64,000 nucleotides of DNA. It comes from Streptomyces toxytricini (GTDB taxonomy: Bacteria > Actinomycetota > Actinomycetes > Streptomycetales > Streptomycetaceae). The stretch is from NCBI RefSeq assembly GCF_014649915.1, contig NZ_BMTY01000015.1, positions 62,001 through 126,000 of the forward strand, given 5' to 3'. Shown here in pieces: positions 7,736-16,575 of this stretch (positions within the stretch are counted from its first letter, which is position 1; every line of letters starts with the position of its first letter). The notes beneath the pieces were generated by a model. It was not told the DNA's origin, did not search any database, and was given only the letters and a program-made list of their open reading frames with translations. The position numbers and the translations under genes were made by a program.

Positions 7736-8415
7736 GGCGCACGTACTGGGCGGCCGGCTCCGCGGTGCTGCTCGCCCTGCTCTTCGCGGTGGCGGCCACG
7801 GTCGCCGCCGCGAGCGGCGGGCGCACCGCCGGCGCCGGGGCCGCCCGTACGCCCGCCCTGTACTCGCCGGACGCGGGCTTCGCCCGGGACATGGCGGTGC
7901 ACCACCAGCAGGCGGTGGAGATGTCGTTCCTGGTGCGGGACCGCACGCAGGACGAGGCGGTGCGCAGCCTCGCCTACGACATCGCCAACACGCAGGCGAA
8001 CCAGCGCGGCATGCTGCTGGGCTGGCTGGACCTGTGGGGGCTGCCGAAGGTGCTGGCGGGCGAGCCGCCGATGTCCTGGATGGCCCCCGGCAAGGACGCC
8101 CCCGCCGACGGCTCCCACGGCGGCCACGCCATGGACGGCGTCGCGGCCAAGCCGGGGGCGCTGATGCCCGGCATGGCCACCAAGGAGGAGATCGCCGCGC
8201 TCGGCGCCGCGCAGGGCCGGGACGCGGAGGTGCTGTTCCTCCAGCTGATGACCGACCACCACAAGGGCGGGGTGGCGATGGCCCGCGGCTGCGCCGTGCA
8301 GTGCGCGACGCCCGCCGAGCGGACGCTGGCCCAGGGCATGGTCGAGGCCCAGCAGTCCGAGCTGACGCTGATGGCGGACATGCTCCGCGCCCGCGGGGCT
8401 GCGCCGCGCGGGTGA
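7732..8415 (+). CDS. DUF305 family exported protein (ferritin-like, possible metal binding)
   Basis: This 227-residue protein has a signal-anchor helix (about residues 5-25) and a DUF305 domain made of two helical halves. Each half carries the family motif: FARDMAVHHQQAVEM and LQLMTDHHKGGVAMA. An insert rich in Met/His/Gly (SHGGHAMDG) lies between them. Some DUF305 proteins bind copper, so the HH/M pairs may hold metal; this is inference. The GTG start at 7732 sits in a GTGA overlap with the stop of the DUF3105 gene. A hairpin terminator follows at 8435-8468, closing the transcript. Confidence 0.88.
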   Translation: MRRTYWAAGSAVLLALLFAVAATVAAASGGRTAGAGAARTPALYSPDAGFARDMAVHHQQAVEMSFLVRDRTQDEAVRSLAYDIANTQANQRGMLLGWLDLWGLPKVLAGEPPMSWMAPGKDAPADGSHGGHAMDGVAAKPGALMPGMATKEEIAALGAAQGRDAEVLFLQLMTDHHKGGVAMARGCAVQCATPAERTLAQGMVEAQQSELTLMADMLRARGAAPRG

Positions 8416-8434
8416 CGGGGCGCGACCGTACGGT

Positions 8435-8468
8435 GGGTGGGAGGGCGCCACTCGCGGCCCTCCCACCC
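8435..8468 (+). terminator. Terminator after the DUF305 gene
   Basis: GGGTGGGAGGGC (8435-8446) pairs with GCCCTCCCACCC (8457-8468), a perfect 12-bp stem with a 10-base loop. It lies 20 bases after the stop. Confidence 0.65.
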
Positions 8469-8554
8469 GCCGGCCGGCCCCGCCGCAGCTCCGTGGCGGG
8501 CGGGCGACGCGCCCGCGCCGGCCGTATCAGCGGCATGCTCAGGAGGTTGACGCC

Positions 8555-8974
8555 ATGACCACCGCGGCAGACATCATGCACCCCGGGGCCCAGTGGATCC
8601 CGGCGACGGAGACCCTGGACCGGGCCGCCGAGCTCATGCGCCGGCTGAACGTCGGCGCGCTGCCCGTCAGCGACGCGGACGAACGGCTCTGCGGCATCGT
8701 CACCGACCGCGACATCGTCGTGAAGTGCGTGGCGACCGGCCACGACCCGGCCCAGGTGACCTGCGGCGACCTGTGCGAGGGCACGCCCCGCTGGATCGCG
8801 GCGGACGCGGACGTCTCGGACGTGCTGGACGAGATGGAGTCCCACCAGATCAAGCGCCTGCCGGTCATCGAGAACAAGCGCCTCGTCGGCATGATCAGCG
8901 AGGCGGACCTCGCGCAGCACCTGTCGGACGAGCAGCTCGCGGGCTTCGTCGAGAAGGTCTACGCCCGCCGCTGA
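8555..8974 (+). CDS. Two-CBS-domain protein
   Basis: This 139-residue protein consists of a tandem CBS pair. The first repeat has MHPGAQWIPATETLDRAAELM and GIVTDRDIV; the second has WIAADADVSDVLDEM and VGMISEADLA. Stand-alone CBS pairs bind adenine nucleotides or related ligands and act as sensors; Mycobacterium Hrp1 has this architecture. No catalytic domain is attached. ATG 8555 has a strong AGGAGG site at 8541-8546. The gene overlaps the 3' end of the converging hydrolase gene by 16 bases. Its regulation is not evident. Confidence 0.88.
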   Translation: MTTAADIMHPGAQWIPATETLDRAAELMRRLNVGALPVSDADERLCGIVTDRDIVVKCVATGHDPAQVTCGDLCEGTPRWIAADADVSDVLDEMESHQIKRLPVIENKRLVGMISEADLAQHLSDEQLAGFVEKVYARR

Positions 8975-9846
8975 CCGGCGGGGTCCCCGAGGACGGCCCG
9001 GGCCACCTGCTGCGGCCGGTCCAGCATGACCAGGTGGCCCGCGGGCTCGGCGGCCTCGAAGCGGGCGCCGAGTTCGGCGGCGAGCGCCCGCTGCCGGGCG
9101 AGCCAGCGGGCCGCGGACCGGCTGCCGGAGCCGTCGTCGCCGGCGAGGACGGTCGTCGGCGCGGCCAGCGGGTGCCGGGCGCGCAGCGCGAGGACCTCGG
9201 CGGCCATGTCCGGGTAGCGGGAGTTCTCCAGCAGCACCCCGCGCCAGACCCGGCCGGTGCGGTAGCAGCGGCGTACGAGGTCCCGGGGCGCGGGGTCGGC
9301 GCCGCCGGTCCGGGAGAGGCGTACGGCGGCCCTGCGGGCCGCGGGGCCGAGCGCGGCCGGCAGCCCGGCGGCGGTGAGGGCCCGGCCCGCGGCGCGTGCG
9401 GCGCCGGTGCGCAGGGCGGGGGGCAGGAGGGTTCGGGGGTCCTCCTCGACGCTGCCGTCGAGGAGGACGAGCGCGGCGGTGCGCAGCGGGTACAGGCGGG
9501 CGAAGGCCTCGGCGTGGAAGGCGGCGATCGAGTGTCCGGCCACGGTGGCGGGGGCGCCGCCCAGGCCGAGGGCGTCCAGCAGTCCGGCGATGCGGCGGGC
9601 TTCGCCGGCGGCGGTGGGCGGGGCGGTCGCGGGGCCGCTGAGCCCGTGGCCGGGGCGGTCGAAGCGGATGACGGTGCGGCCTGCGGCGGCGAGGAGGGCG
9701 GCGACGGGGTCCCAGTCGAACCAGGCCATGGCGAGCCCGGCGCTCAGCACGACGGGCGGCCCGGCGCCGTCGACGACGACGTGCAGTGCGGTGCCGTCGA
9801 CGCGGACGAAGCGCGGCTCACGCGTCCCGTACGCCTCGTACGTCAC
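8959..9846 (-). CDS. Alpha/beta-fold hydrolase
   Basis: This 295-residue alpha/beta hydrolase has the oxyanion strand PPVVLSAGLAM, the segment VIRFDRPGHGLS, the nucleophile elbow VAGHSIAAFHAEA (GHSIA, Ser) and a late His in EPAGHLVMLDRP. An acid residue is expected after strand 6 (LAGDDGSG). The substrate cannot be told from the sequence. The GTG start at 9846 overlaps the stop of the DUF998 gene (GTGA), so the two are coupled. Longer upstream extensions of this frame are antisense-type noise and were rejected. The 3' end overlaps the converging CBS gene. Confidence 0.85.
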   Translation of the reverse strand: MTYEAYGTREPRFVRVDGTALHVVVDGAGPPVVLSAGLAMAWFDWDPVAALLAAAGRTVIRFDRPGHGLSGPATAPPTAAGEARRIAGLLDALGLGGAPATVAGHSIAAFHAEAFARLYPLRTAALVLLDGSVEEDPRTLLPPALRTGAARAAGRALTAAGLPAALGPAARRAAVRLSRTGGADPAPRDLVRRCYRTGRVWRGVLLENSRYPDMAAEVLALRARHPLAAPTTVLAGDDGSGSRSAARWLARQRALAAELGARFEAAEPAGHLVMLDRPQQVARAVLGDPAGQRRA

Positions 9847-10748
9847 GTACGCCGCTCCTTGTGCACCGACCAGGCCAGCAGGCCCAGCCACAGCGCGACG
9901 AGGAGCACCTGGAGGCGCTGGCCGGCGCCGAGGGCCCAGGTGCCGCGGCCGGCGGTGAACATCGCTATGGCGGTCAGCGTCCAGGCGGTGGCGATCAGCT
10001 CCAGGACCACGAGGGCGGGTCCGTGGCCGGCGAGGGGCGCGAAGATGCCGTAGCGGCGGGCGGCGACGGTGAGGGCGATGATGCCGACGAGGGCGCCGGT
10101 CATGGCGAGGCTGCTGCTGACGGCGTGGGCCTGGTGCGTGGCGGGGACGAGCCCGGCGGTCTCGCGGGCGGCGCACACCGGGTCGGCGGTGGGCGTGCAG
10201 CTCAGCGGCAGCCAGGCGTCGGCGGCGGTCGCCGCACCGAAGAGGGTGACGCCGGCCCAGCCCGTGACGGACCAGAAGCGGCGGGACTCGGGGTGGCTGC
10301 GCAGCCGGAGGAGGGCGAGCAGGCCGCCGGTGAAGGCGAGGACGCCGGCGGTGAAGTCGGTGGCGCGGAAGAGGCCGCCGAGCGGCTGGTCCTGGGCGGC
10401 GAGCTCGCTGACGTACGTCTCGATGGGGTTGAGGCCGGTGGAGAGCACCACCTCCAGCACCCAGGCCGTGTACGCGGCCGCGCCGAGCCCGATGAGGAGG
10501 GCGACGAGCCAGGTACGGCCCGACCGGGCCGCGGGGGCCGCGGCGGTCGCCGGAGCCGCGGCGGGGTCCAGGGGCCGCGCGGGGCCGGGGCGTCCCGGCC
10601 GGCCGGCCTGCCCTGCCTGCCCTGCCTGCCCGGCGTGCCGCGTGTGCCCCGTCCGTGCCGTGTGCCGCGTGTGGCCTGCGCGCCACGTGTGGCTCGTGCG
10701 TCCCGCGCGCCGGTCATGGTTCGTGCGCTTTTCAGCCCGTATGGCCAT
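9843..10748 (-). CDS. DUF998 family integral membrane protein with repetitive N terminus
   Basis: This 301-residue protein has seven or so predicted membrane helices in DUF998 form: WLVALLIGLGAAAYTAWVLEVVL, then ATDFTAGVLAFTGGLLALL, WAGVTLFGAATAADAW with a Cys pair loop (SCTPTADPVCA), and three more. The first 75 residues before the first helix are low-complexity, built from Gly-His-Thr-Arg and Gln-Ala-Gly runs. The DNA there (about 10600-10690) shows matching tandem repeats. ATG 10748 is chosen because it is the first start in the frame after the long intergenic gap; a GAGGATGA stretch precedes it. The coupled downstream gene is a hydrolase. Function unknown. Confidence 0.8.
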   Translation of the reverse strand: MAIRAEKRTNHDRRAGRTSHTWRAGHTRHTARTGHTRHAGQAGQAGQAGRPGRPGPARPLDPAAAPATAAAPAARSGRTWLVALLIGLGAAAYTAWVLEVVLSTGLNPIETYVSELAAQDQPLGGLFRATDFTAGVLAFTGGLLALLRLRSHPESRRFWSVTGWAGVTLFGAATAADAWLPLSCTPTADPVCAARETAGLVPATHQAHAVSSSLAMTGALVGIIALTVAARRYGIFAPLAGHGPALVVLELIATAWTLTAIAMFTAGRGTWALGAGQRLQVLLVALWLGLLAWSVHKERRT

Positions 10749-11095
10749 GTTTACATCATCCTCAAGACTGCGGTCCCCGTAATCTGCGCGGACGCCCGGC
10801 CCGGGTACGGGCGCGACGGGATCCGCTCCCCCTCCGCACTCCCCCGGCCACCCGGCGGCGCTGCTGCGGCGGCAGCCGCGCCGGTCATGCGCGTCGTCGC
10901 CGTGCAGGTGCCGTGTCCCTCCGGGGGTGGCTCCACGGCCTGGAAGACGTGCGCCGGGGCGAAAGCGTTGCCTGCGGTCCGCGTGCGGCGGGCCACACCG
11001 CGCCGCCCCCGTGGGGAACTCGTTTGGCGGGCATCCCGCCCCGTGGCAGTCTTTCGGATCATCAGACCGCATGACATGAGGACGACCGCCACTCC
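10749..11095. other. Divergent intergenic region, no gene seen
   Basis: This 347-base gap separates the DUF998 gene (minus) from the DUF4190/DUF4352 gene (plus). It must hold both promoters, but I see no convincing -10/-35 pair, dyad or small gene. Open frames crossing it are continuations of antisense frames of the neighbours. Confidence 0.5.
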
Positions 11096-13303
11096 ATGAG
11101 CACGCCTCCGAACCCGCCCGGCACCCCCTCGGAGCCGGAGCACGAGGGCACACCCGTTCACCGGCCGGAGGCGGAGCCGACTCCTGCACCGGCCGCGAAG
11201 CCGTCGCTCCGGAAGACCCCGGAGCCCGGGGCAGGGGCCCCGCAGCCCCCCGCCCCGACCGAGCCCGCCGGGCCGTCCCTCAGCAAGGAGCCCGCCCCGG
11301 CCGAGGCGCCCGCGCCGGAGGCGGCGGCCCCCGCCGCGCCGTCCCTCCGCAAGGAGCCCGCCCCGGCCGAGACGGCCGCGCCGGAGGCAGCGGCCTCCGC
11401 CGCGCTGCCCCTCGGCCAGGAGACCGCCGCAGGCGCAGCACCCGCGCCCAAGGCGGAAGCCCCGGACGAGCCCGCCGGGCCGTCCCTCAGCAAGGAGCCC
11501 GCCCCGACCGAGGCACCTGCCCCGGAGGCAGCGGCCTCCGCCGCGCCGTCCCTCCGCAAGGAACCCGCGCCGGCCGAGACGGCCGCGCCCGAGCCGGCCG
11601 ATCCGGCCCTTGGCCAGGAGCCCGCCGCAGCCGCGGCGGCCGCGCCGGAGGCAGCGGCCCCGGGCGAGCCCGCCGGCCCCTCCCTCCGCAAGGAGCCCGC
11701 CCCGGCCGAGGCACCCGCGCCGGAGGCAGCGGCCGCCGCCGCGCCGGAGCCGACCGCGCCGTCCCTCAGCAAGGACGCTGCCCCGACCGAGGCACCTGCC
11801 CCGGAGGCAGCGGCCTCCGCCGCGCTGCCCCTCGCCCAGGACCCCGCCGCAGGCGCAGCACCCGCGCCCAAGGCGGAAGCCCCGGGCGAGCCCGCCGGGC
11901 CGTCCCTCCGCAAGGAGGCCACGCCGGCCGAGACGGCCGCGCCGGAGCCCACGGCCACCGCCGCGCCCGAGCCGGCCGATCCGGCCCTTGGCCAGGAGCC
12001 CGGCGCAGCCGCGGCGGCCGCGCCGGAGGCAGCGGCCCCGGGCGAGCCCGTCGGCCCCTCCCTCCGGAAGGAGCCCGCCCCGGCCGAGGCGCCCGCGCCG
12101 GAGGCGGCGGCCCCCGCCGCGCCGTCCCTCCGCAGGGAGACCGCCGCGCCCGAGCCCGTCTCGGGCGAGGCACCCGCGCCCGAGGCGGACGCAGCCGCCG
12201 AGCCGTCTCCGGCCCCGGCGGCGCATCCGGCCGACGCGGCCGAGGCGGCCGTCGCAAGCGCCGGATTCGCCTCGCCCGCGCCGGGCGCCGCCCTCGCCGC
12301 GGACGCGCCGCCCGCGGCGGCCGCGCCGGGCCGGACGCCGCCCGTGGGCCCGGCCCCCGGCGCCTACGCCGCCCCCGGCATGCCCGGTGGTGCCCAGCTG
12401 CCGCCCGGGCCGCCGCCCGCGTACCCCGGCGCGCCCGTTCCCCCGCCGGCCGGCAACCCGTGGGCGTACCACGGCGCCGGGGGGACGTGGGGGGCGCCCG
12501 TCCAGGAGAGCAACGAGCTCGCCGTGGCCTCCCTCGTCCTCGGCGCCTGCGCGATCTTCTTCGGCCCGGTCCCGCTCCTCTTCTGGGGCGGCGGCATCCT
12601 CGGCCTGATCGCCATCGGCACGGGCCTCGGCGGCATCAAGCGCGCCTCGGCCGGGCTCGGCCGGAAGGCCATGGCCGTCGCCGGCGCCGCCCTCGGCGTC
12701 CTCGGCCTCCTCTGCTCGGTCGGCGGGTACTTCCTGACCGAGCGGCTCGTCGACAGCGCCCGCCACGGCATCGAGCGGGAGATCGACTCCTGGCCGGAGC
12801 CCGACACGGACGGCCTGGAGATCGACCCGGAGGAGTTCGGGTCGGACGACCCGTGGCCGGCGCGCCCCGGACGGCCGACCCCCGCCCCGTCCCCGTCCCG
12901 CAGCGACGTGCCCGGCATGACGTCCCCGCTGCCGTTCGGCGAGACGTTCGCCTACCCCGACGGGATCAAGGTGAGCCTTTCGCAGCCGAAGCCGTACAAG
13001 ACGAAGAACCGCTACGCCGACATCGGCAACGCGGTCCAGATGACGCTGACCATCACCAACGACTCGGCCAAGAACCACAACGTCATCTACGCCGTCCCGA
13101 ACGTCCGCGACGACAAGGGCATGACCGCCAAGCTCGTCTTCGACGGCGACGTGCCGAAGCTCATCCGGGGCGACATCCTGCCGGGCCAGTCCGCCAGCGG
13201 CGTGGTCGTCTTCGAGGTCCCCGAGGGCACCACCAGCCTGAGCGCCGACATCTCCCCCGGCACCCTCATGCAGAGTGTGAAGTTCAGCGGCAAGATCGGC
13301 TGA
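11096..13303 (+). CDS. Repeat-rich membrane protein with DUF4190 and DUF4352-like domains
   Basis: This 735-residue protein has three parts. Residues 1-460 are an Ala/Pro/Glu-rich region built on ten variants of the unit PSL[RS]KEPAPAE.. (see the repeat entry). Residues about 475-560 form two membrane helices with a polar hairpin (VASLVLGACAIFFG and MAVAGAALGVLGLLC), as in DUF4190. The C terminus (about 610-735) is an extracytoplasmic beta-sandwich of the DUF4352 type (VQMTLTITNDSAKNHNV, GDILPGQSASGVVVFEVP). ATG 11096 follows a GAGGACG stretch. Topology suggests a long cytoplasmic disordered tail and an outside sensor or binding domain. It is not obviously in an operon. Function unknown. Confidence 0.85.
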   Translation: MSTPPNPPGTPSEPEHEGTPVHRPEAEPTPAPAAKPSLRKTPEPGAGAPQPPAPTEPAGPSLSKEPAPAEAPAPEAAAPAAPSLRKEPAPAETAAPEAAASAALPLGQETAAGAAPAPKAEAPDEPAGPSLSKEPAPTEAPAPEAAASAAPSLRKEPAPAETAAPEPADPALGQEPAAAAAAAPEAAAPGEPAGPSLRKEPAPAEAPAPEAAAAAAPEPTAPSLSKDAAPTEAPAPEAAASAALPLAQDPAAGAAPAPKAEAPGEPAGPSLRKEATPAETAAPEPTATAAPEPADPALGQEPGAAAAAAPEAAAPGEPVGPSLRKEPAPAEAPAPEAAAPAAPSLRRETAAPEPVSGEAPAPEADAAAEPSPAPAAHPADAAEAAVASAGFASPAPGAALAADAPPAAAAPGRTPPVGPAPGAYAAPGMPGGAQLPPGPPPAYPGAPVPPPAGNPWAYHGAGGTWGAPVQESNELAVASLVLGACAIFFGPVPLLFWGGGILGLIAIGTGLGGIKRASAGLGRKAMAVAGAALGVLGLLCSVGGYFLTERLVDSARHGIEREIDSWPEPDTDGLEIDPEEFGSDDPWPARPGRPTPAPSPSRSDVPGMTSPLPFGETFAYPDGIKVSLSQPKPYKTKNRYADIGNAVQMTLTITNDSAKNHNVIYAVPNVRDDKGMTAKLVFDGDVPKLIRGDILPGQSASGVVVFEVPEGTTSLSADISPGTLMQSVKFSGKIG
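11201..12200 (+). repeat. In-gene degenerate repeats encoding PSL[RS]K units
   Basis: Ten copies of PSL followed by [RS][KR] begin units of about 22-50 residues. Typical units read PSLRKEPAPAETAAPEAAA; longer ones carry a second half with LGQEP or LAQDP and end PGEPAG. Copies are close at DNA level (for example tccctccgcaaggagcccgc recurs), which suggests expansion by recombination. Unit number is likely to vary between strains. Confidence 0.85.
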
Positions 13304-13364
13304 CCGGAGCCGCTGCGAACCGCCCGGGCACGGGGCCGCCACCCCATAGCGTCAGAAAGACGAT

Positions 13365-13370
13365 TACACT
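13365..13370 (+). promoter_or_regulatory. -10 hexamer for leaderless nadE
   Basis: TACACT ends 6 bases before the GTG start at 13377, so transcription should begin at or next to the start codon. No ribosome-binding site is present. Confidence 0.5.
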
Positions 13371-13376
13371 GGCCCC

Positions 13377-15134
13377 GTGCCCCAACTTCGCCTCGCTCTC
13401 AATCAGATCGACTCGCACGTGGGCGACATCGCCGCCAACGCCGACTCGGTCGTGCACTGGACCCGGCACTCCGCCGAGCAGGGCGCCCACCTCGCGGCGT
13501 TCCCCGAGATGATGCTCACCGGCTACCCCGTGGAGGACCTCGCGCTGCGCGGCTCCTTCGTGGAGGCCTCCCGCTCCGCCCTGTCCGCGCTGGCCGGCCG
13601 ACTGGCCGACGAGGGCCTCGGCGAGCTGCCGGTCGTCGTCGGCTACCTCGACCGCAGCGAGCGGGCCACCCCCCGCCTGGGCCTGCCCGCGGGCTCCCCG
13701 GAGAACGCGGCCGCCGTCCTCCACCGCGGGGAGGTCGTGCTCCGCTTCGCCAAGCACCACCTCCCGAACTACGGCGTCTTCGACGAGTTCCGCTACTTCG
13801 TGCCCGGCGACACCCAGCCGGTGGTCCGGGTCCGCGGCGTCGACGTCGCGCTCGCGATCTGCGAGGACCTCTGGCAGGAGGGCGGCCGCGTCCCCGCCAC
13901 CCGCTCGGCCGGGGCCGGGCTGCTGATCTCGGTCAACGCCTCCCCGTACGAGCGGAACAAGGACGACGTCCGCCTGGAACTGGTCCGCAAGCGGGCCCGG
14001 GAGGCCGGCTGCACCCTCGCCTACCTCGCGATGATCGGCGGCCAGGACGACCTCGTCTTCGACGGCGACTCGATCGTCGTCGGCGCGGACGGCGAGGTGA
14101 TCGCCCGCGCCCCGCAGTTCTCCGAGGGCTGCGTCCTGGTCGACCTCGACCTGCCGGCGGCCCGGCCCGACGCGCCCGAGGGCGTCGTCGACGACGGGCT
14201 GCGCATCGACCGCGTCGTCCTCTCCGAGGAGCCCGTGGAGCCGTACGAGCCGGTCGCGGCCGGCGGCGGCGGCGCCGAACGGCTCGACGACGACGAGGAG
14301 GTGTACGACGCGCTGGTCGTGGGCCTGCGCGCGTACGTCCGGAAGAACGGCTTCCGCTCGGTCCTGATCGGGCTGTCCGGCGGCATCGACTCCGCGCTCG
14401 TCGCCGCCATCGCCTGCGACGCCGTCGGCGCGCAGAACGTGTACGGCGTCTCCATGCCGTCGAAGTACTCCTCGGAGCACTCCCGGACGGACGCCGCCGA
14501 ACTGGCCCGGCGCACCGGCCTCAACTTCCGCTCCGTCTCCATCGAGCCGATGTTCGACGCCTACACGGGATCCGTCACCCTGACCGGCCTCGCCGAGGAG
14601 AACCTCCAGTCCAGGCTGCGCGGCACCCTGCTGATGGCCCTCTCCAACCAGGAGGGCCACATCGTCCTCGCGCCGGGCAACAAGTCGGAGCTGGCCGTCG
14701 GCTACTCCACCCTGTACGGCGACTCCGTCGGCGCGTACGGCCCGATCAAGGACGTCTACAAGTCGGACGTCTTCCGCCTCGCCCGGTACCGCAACCGGGC
14801 CGCCGAGGAGCGCGGGGAGACCCCGCCGATCCCGGAGAACTCCATCGCCAAGCCGCCGAGCGCCGAGCTGCGGCCCGGCCAGGTGGACACCGACTCGCTG
14901 CCGGACTACCCGGTGCTGGACGCGGTCCTCGCCCTGTACGTGGACCGCGACCAGGGGCTGGAGGAGATCGTCGCCGCCGGCTTCGACCGCGGGCTGGTGG
15001 CCAGGACGCTGCGGATGGTGGACGCGGCGGAGTACAAGCGGCGCCAGTACCCGCCCGGTACGAAGATCTCCGCGAAGGGCTTCGGCAAGGACCGCCGCCT
15101 GCCCGTCACCAACGGCTGGCGCGAGCAGGCCTGA
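13377..15134 (+). CDS. nadE: Glutamine-dependent NAD+ synthase
   Basis: This 585-residue enzyme amidates nicotinate adenine dinucleotide to NAD using glutamine, the last step of NAD synthesis. The N-terminal nitrilase-type amidase domain (1-260) shows the triad: Glu in AAFPEMMLTGYP (E44), Lys in RFAKHHLPNYG and Cys in ALAICEDLW. The C-terminal synthetase domain has the PP-loop LSGGIDSALVAAIA and GNKSELAVGYSTLYGD. GTG 13377 gives the conserved MPQLRLALNQID start and lies 6 bases after a TACACT hexamer, so the transcript is probably leaderless. A terminator follows. Length is usual for actinobacterial glutamine-dependent enzymes. Confidence 0.96.
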   Translation: MPQLRLALNQIDSHVGDIAANADSVVHWTRHSAEQGAHLAAFPEMMLTGYPVEDLALRGSFVEASRSALSALAGRLADEGLGELPVVVGYLDRSERATPRLGLPAGSPENAAAVLHRGEVVLRFAKHHLPNYGVFDEFRYFVPGDTQPVVRVRGVDVALAICEDLWQEGGRVPATRSAGAGLLISVNASPYERNKDDVRLELVRKRAREAGCTLAYLAMIGGQDDLVFDGDSIVVGADGEVIARAPQFSEGCVLVDLDLPAARPDAPEGVVDDGLRIDRVVLSEEPVEPYEPVAAGGGGAERLDDDEEVYDALVVGLRAYVRKNGFRSVLIGLSGGIDSALVAAIACDAVGAQNVYGVSMPSKYSSEHSRTDAAELARRTGLNFRSVSIEPMFDAYTGSVTLTGLAEENLQSRLRGTLLMALSNQEGHIVLAPGNKSELAVGYSTLYGDSVGAYGPIKDVYKSDVFRLARYRNRAAEERGETPPIPENSIAKPPSAELRPGQVDTDSLPDYPVLDAVLALYVDRDQGLEEIVAAGFDRGLVARTLRMVDAAEYKRRQYPPGTKISAKGFGKDRRLPVTNGWREQA

Positions 15135-15145
15135 CGGCCGCGGCG

Positions 15146-15170
15146 CGGGCCGCCCCTGCCCGGCGGCCCG
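15146..15170. terminator. Terminator between nadE and the converging nuclease gene
   Basis: CGGGCCGCC (15146-15154) pairs with GGCGGCCCG (15162-15170), a perfect 9-bp stem with a 7-base loop between two converging genes. Confidence 0.5.
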
Positions 15171-15184
15171 CCCCCTCCGCCGGG

Positions 15185-16213
15185 CTACTTGCCGACCGTC
15201 ACCCGGGCGGCCACCGGAAGGTGGTCGCTCGCGGTGCGCGGCAGCGTCCAGGAGGCCTCCGGCCTCATCCCGCGGACCATGATCTGGTCGATCCGCGCCA
15301 TCGGGAACGCGGCCGGCCAGCTGAACCCGAAGCCCTCGCCGGCGGCGCCCTGCGTGGAGCGCATCTGCGAGGTGACCTCGCGCAGCGAGCGGTCGTTCAT
15401 GGTGCCGTTGAGGTCGCCGAGGAGGACGACCTTCCCCAGCGGCTCGGCGGCGAGCGCCGCGCCGAGCGCCCCGGCGCTGTTGTCGCGCTGGTTCGCGGTG
15501 AAGCCGGCGTTCAGCTTCACCCGGACGGACGGCAGGTGGGCGACGTAGACGGCGATCGGGCCGCGCGGGCTCTCCACGGTGGTGCGCATGGCCCGCGTCC
15601 AGCCCATCCGGATGTCGACGGGCGCGCTGGCGGCCAGCGGGTACTTGCTCCACACTCCGACCGTGCCCTCCACGGCGTGGTACTTGTACGTCCCCGCCAG
15701 GGCCTTCTCGTACGAGGGGACGGCGCTGCCCTTGAGCTCGGTCAGGGCCAGCACGTCGGCCCCCGAGCGGGCCACCGACTCGGCGGTGGCCCGCGGGTCG
15801 GGGTTGGCGGCGTCGACGTTGTGGGTGGCGACGACGAGGTCGCCGCCGGAGCCGGACTTGCCGAAGACCAGGCCGCCGAAGAGGTTCACCCAGACGACCG
15901 CCGGCAGCAGGCAGGCGATCAGCGCGGTCGCCGAGCGGCGGAACGCGGCGCAGGCGACGAGGACGGGGACGAACAGCCCCAGCCAGGGCAGGAACGTCTC
16001 GGTGAGGCTGCCCAGGTTGCCGATGTCGTTCGGCAGCTGCGCATGGAAGATCATGACGAGGGCGAGGACGACCGCCAGGGCGGCGGTGGCGATCCCACGC
16101 CGCCAGATCCCTCTGTCGCGGCACAGTTCGGCCAGGCGGCGCCCGAGGCCGGATCCGGAGGGCTCGCGCTCCGAACCGCCGTTCCCGGTCTCCGCCATGT
16201 ACGCCTGTGCCAT
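15185..16213 (-). CDS. Membrane-anchored endonuclease/exonuclease/phosphatase family protein
   Basis: This 342-residue protein has three N-terminal membrane helices (about residues 40-60, 70-90 and 95-115) followed by an EEP domain, probably outside the cell. EEP motifs are present: VVATHNVDAANPDP (Asn), LALTELKGS (Glu, metal), VLLGDLNGTMND (Asp/Asn), MARIDQIMVRG (Asp) and the terminal ASDHLPVAARV (His). Such UtpI-like proteins are common in actinobacteria; the substrate could be nucleic acid or a phospho-compound. ATG 16213 is used; a second ATG at 16198 is possible. It converges on nadE. Confidence 0.88.
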   Translation of the reverse strand: MAQAYMAETGNGGSEREPSGSGLGRRLAELCRDRGIWRRGIATAALAVVLALVMIFHAQLPNDIGNLGSLTETFLPWLGLFVPVLVACAAFRRSATALIACLLPAVVWVNLFGGLVFGKSGSGGDLVVATHNVDAANPDPRATAESVARSGADVLALTELKGSAVPSYEKALAGTYKYHAVEGTVGVWSKYPLAASAPVDIRMGWTRAMRTTVESPRGPIAVYVAHLPSVRVKLNAGFTANQRDNSAGALGAALAAEPLGKVVLLGDLNGTMNDRSLREVTSQMRSTQGAAGEGFGFSWPAAFPMARIDQIMVRGMRPEASWTLPRTASDHLPVAARVTVGK

Positions 16214-16575
16214 CCCACTGCCCTCGCTGCCCTGCTCGCGCTCCGTTCCCGCACCATGACCCTAGGCGATGGACGGAGCCTTCGGTGCCGGTGTCCCGGC
16301 CGTACGTCCGGGAGGACGAACGGCCGTGCGGCGCGGGTTCCTGTTGTCACGAAACGCGCACATTCGCTCGGACGCGTGCCGTTCGCGCCCCCGAACGGAC
16401 GCGCCGGAACGCTTGCGGGCGCCTCGGGGCCGCCTCGGGGCCGGCTCGCCCGCGCGGGGAGTGTGACGCACCGGTCACCCCACCACTTTCGCGGCGGCCC
16501 GGCCAGGTGCCACCATGGTGGATGAGTCCGGGGACGCCGTCAGGGCGCCTCGAGATGACACAAGGAGCAGTTGCC
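16214..16575. other. Divergent intergenic region upstream of panB with two dyads
   Basis: The 362-base gap lacks a credible gene. It contains an interrupted dyad GTGAC-N6-GTCAC (16463-16478) and a perfect 12-bp palindrome CCACCATGGTGG (16510-16521), 54 bases before the panB start. Either could be an operator for panB; nothing further is seen. Confidence 0.4.

Noticed and set aside
16207..16575. Extended PanB starting far upstream
   Set aside because: The extra residues are not part of PanB, and ATG 16576 has an AAGGAG site.
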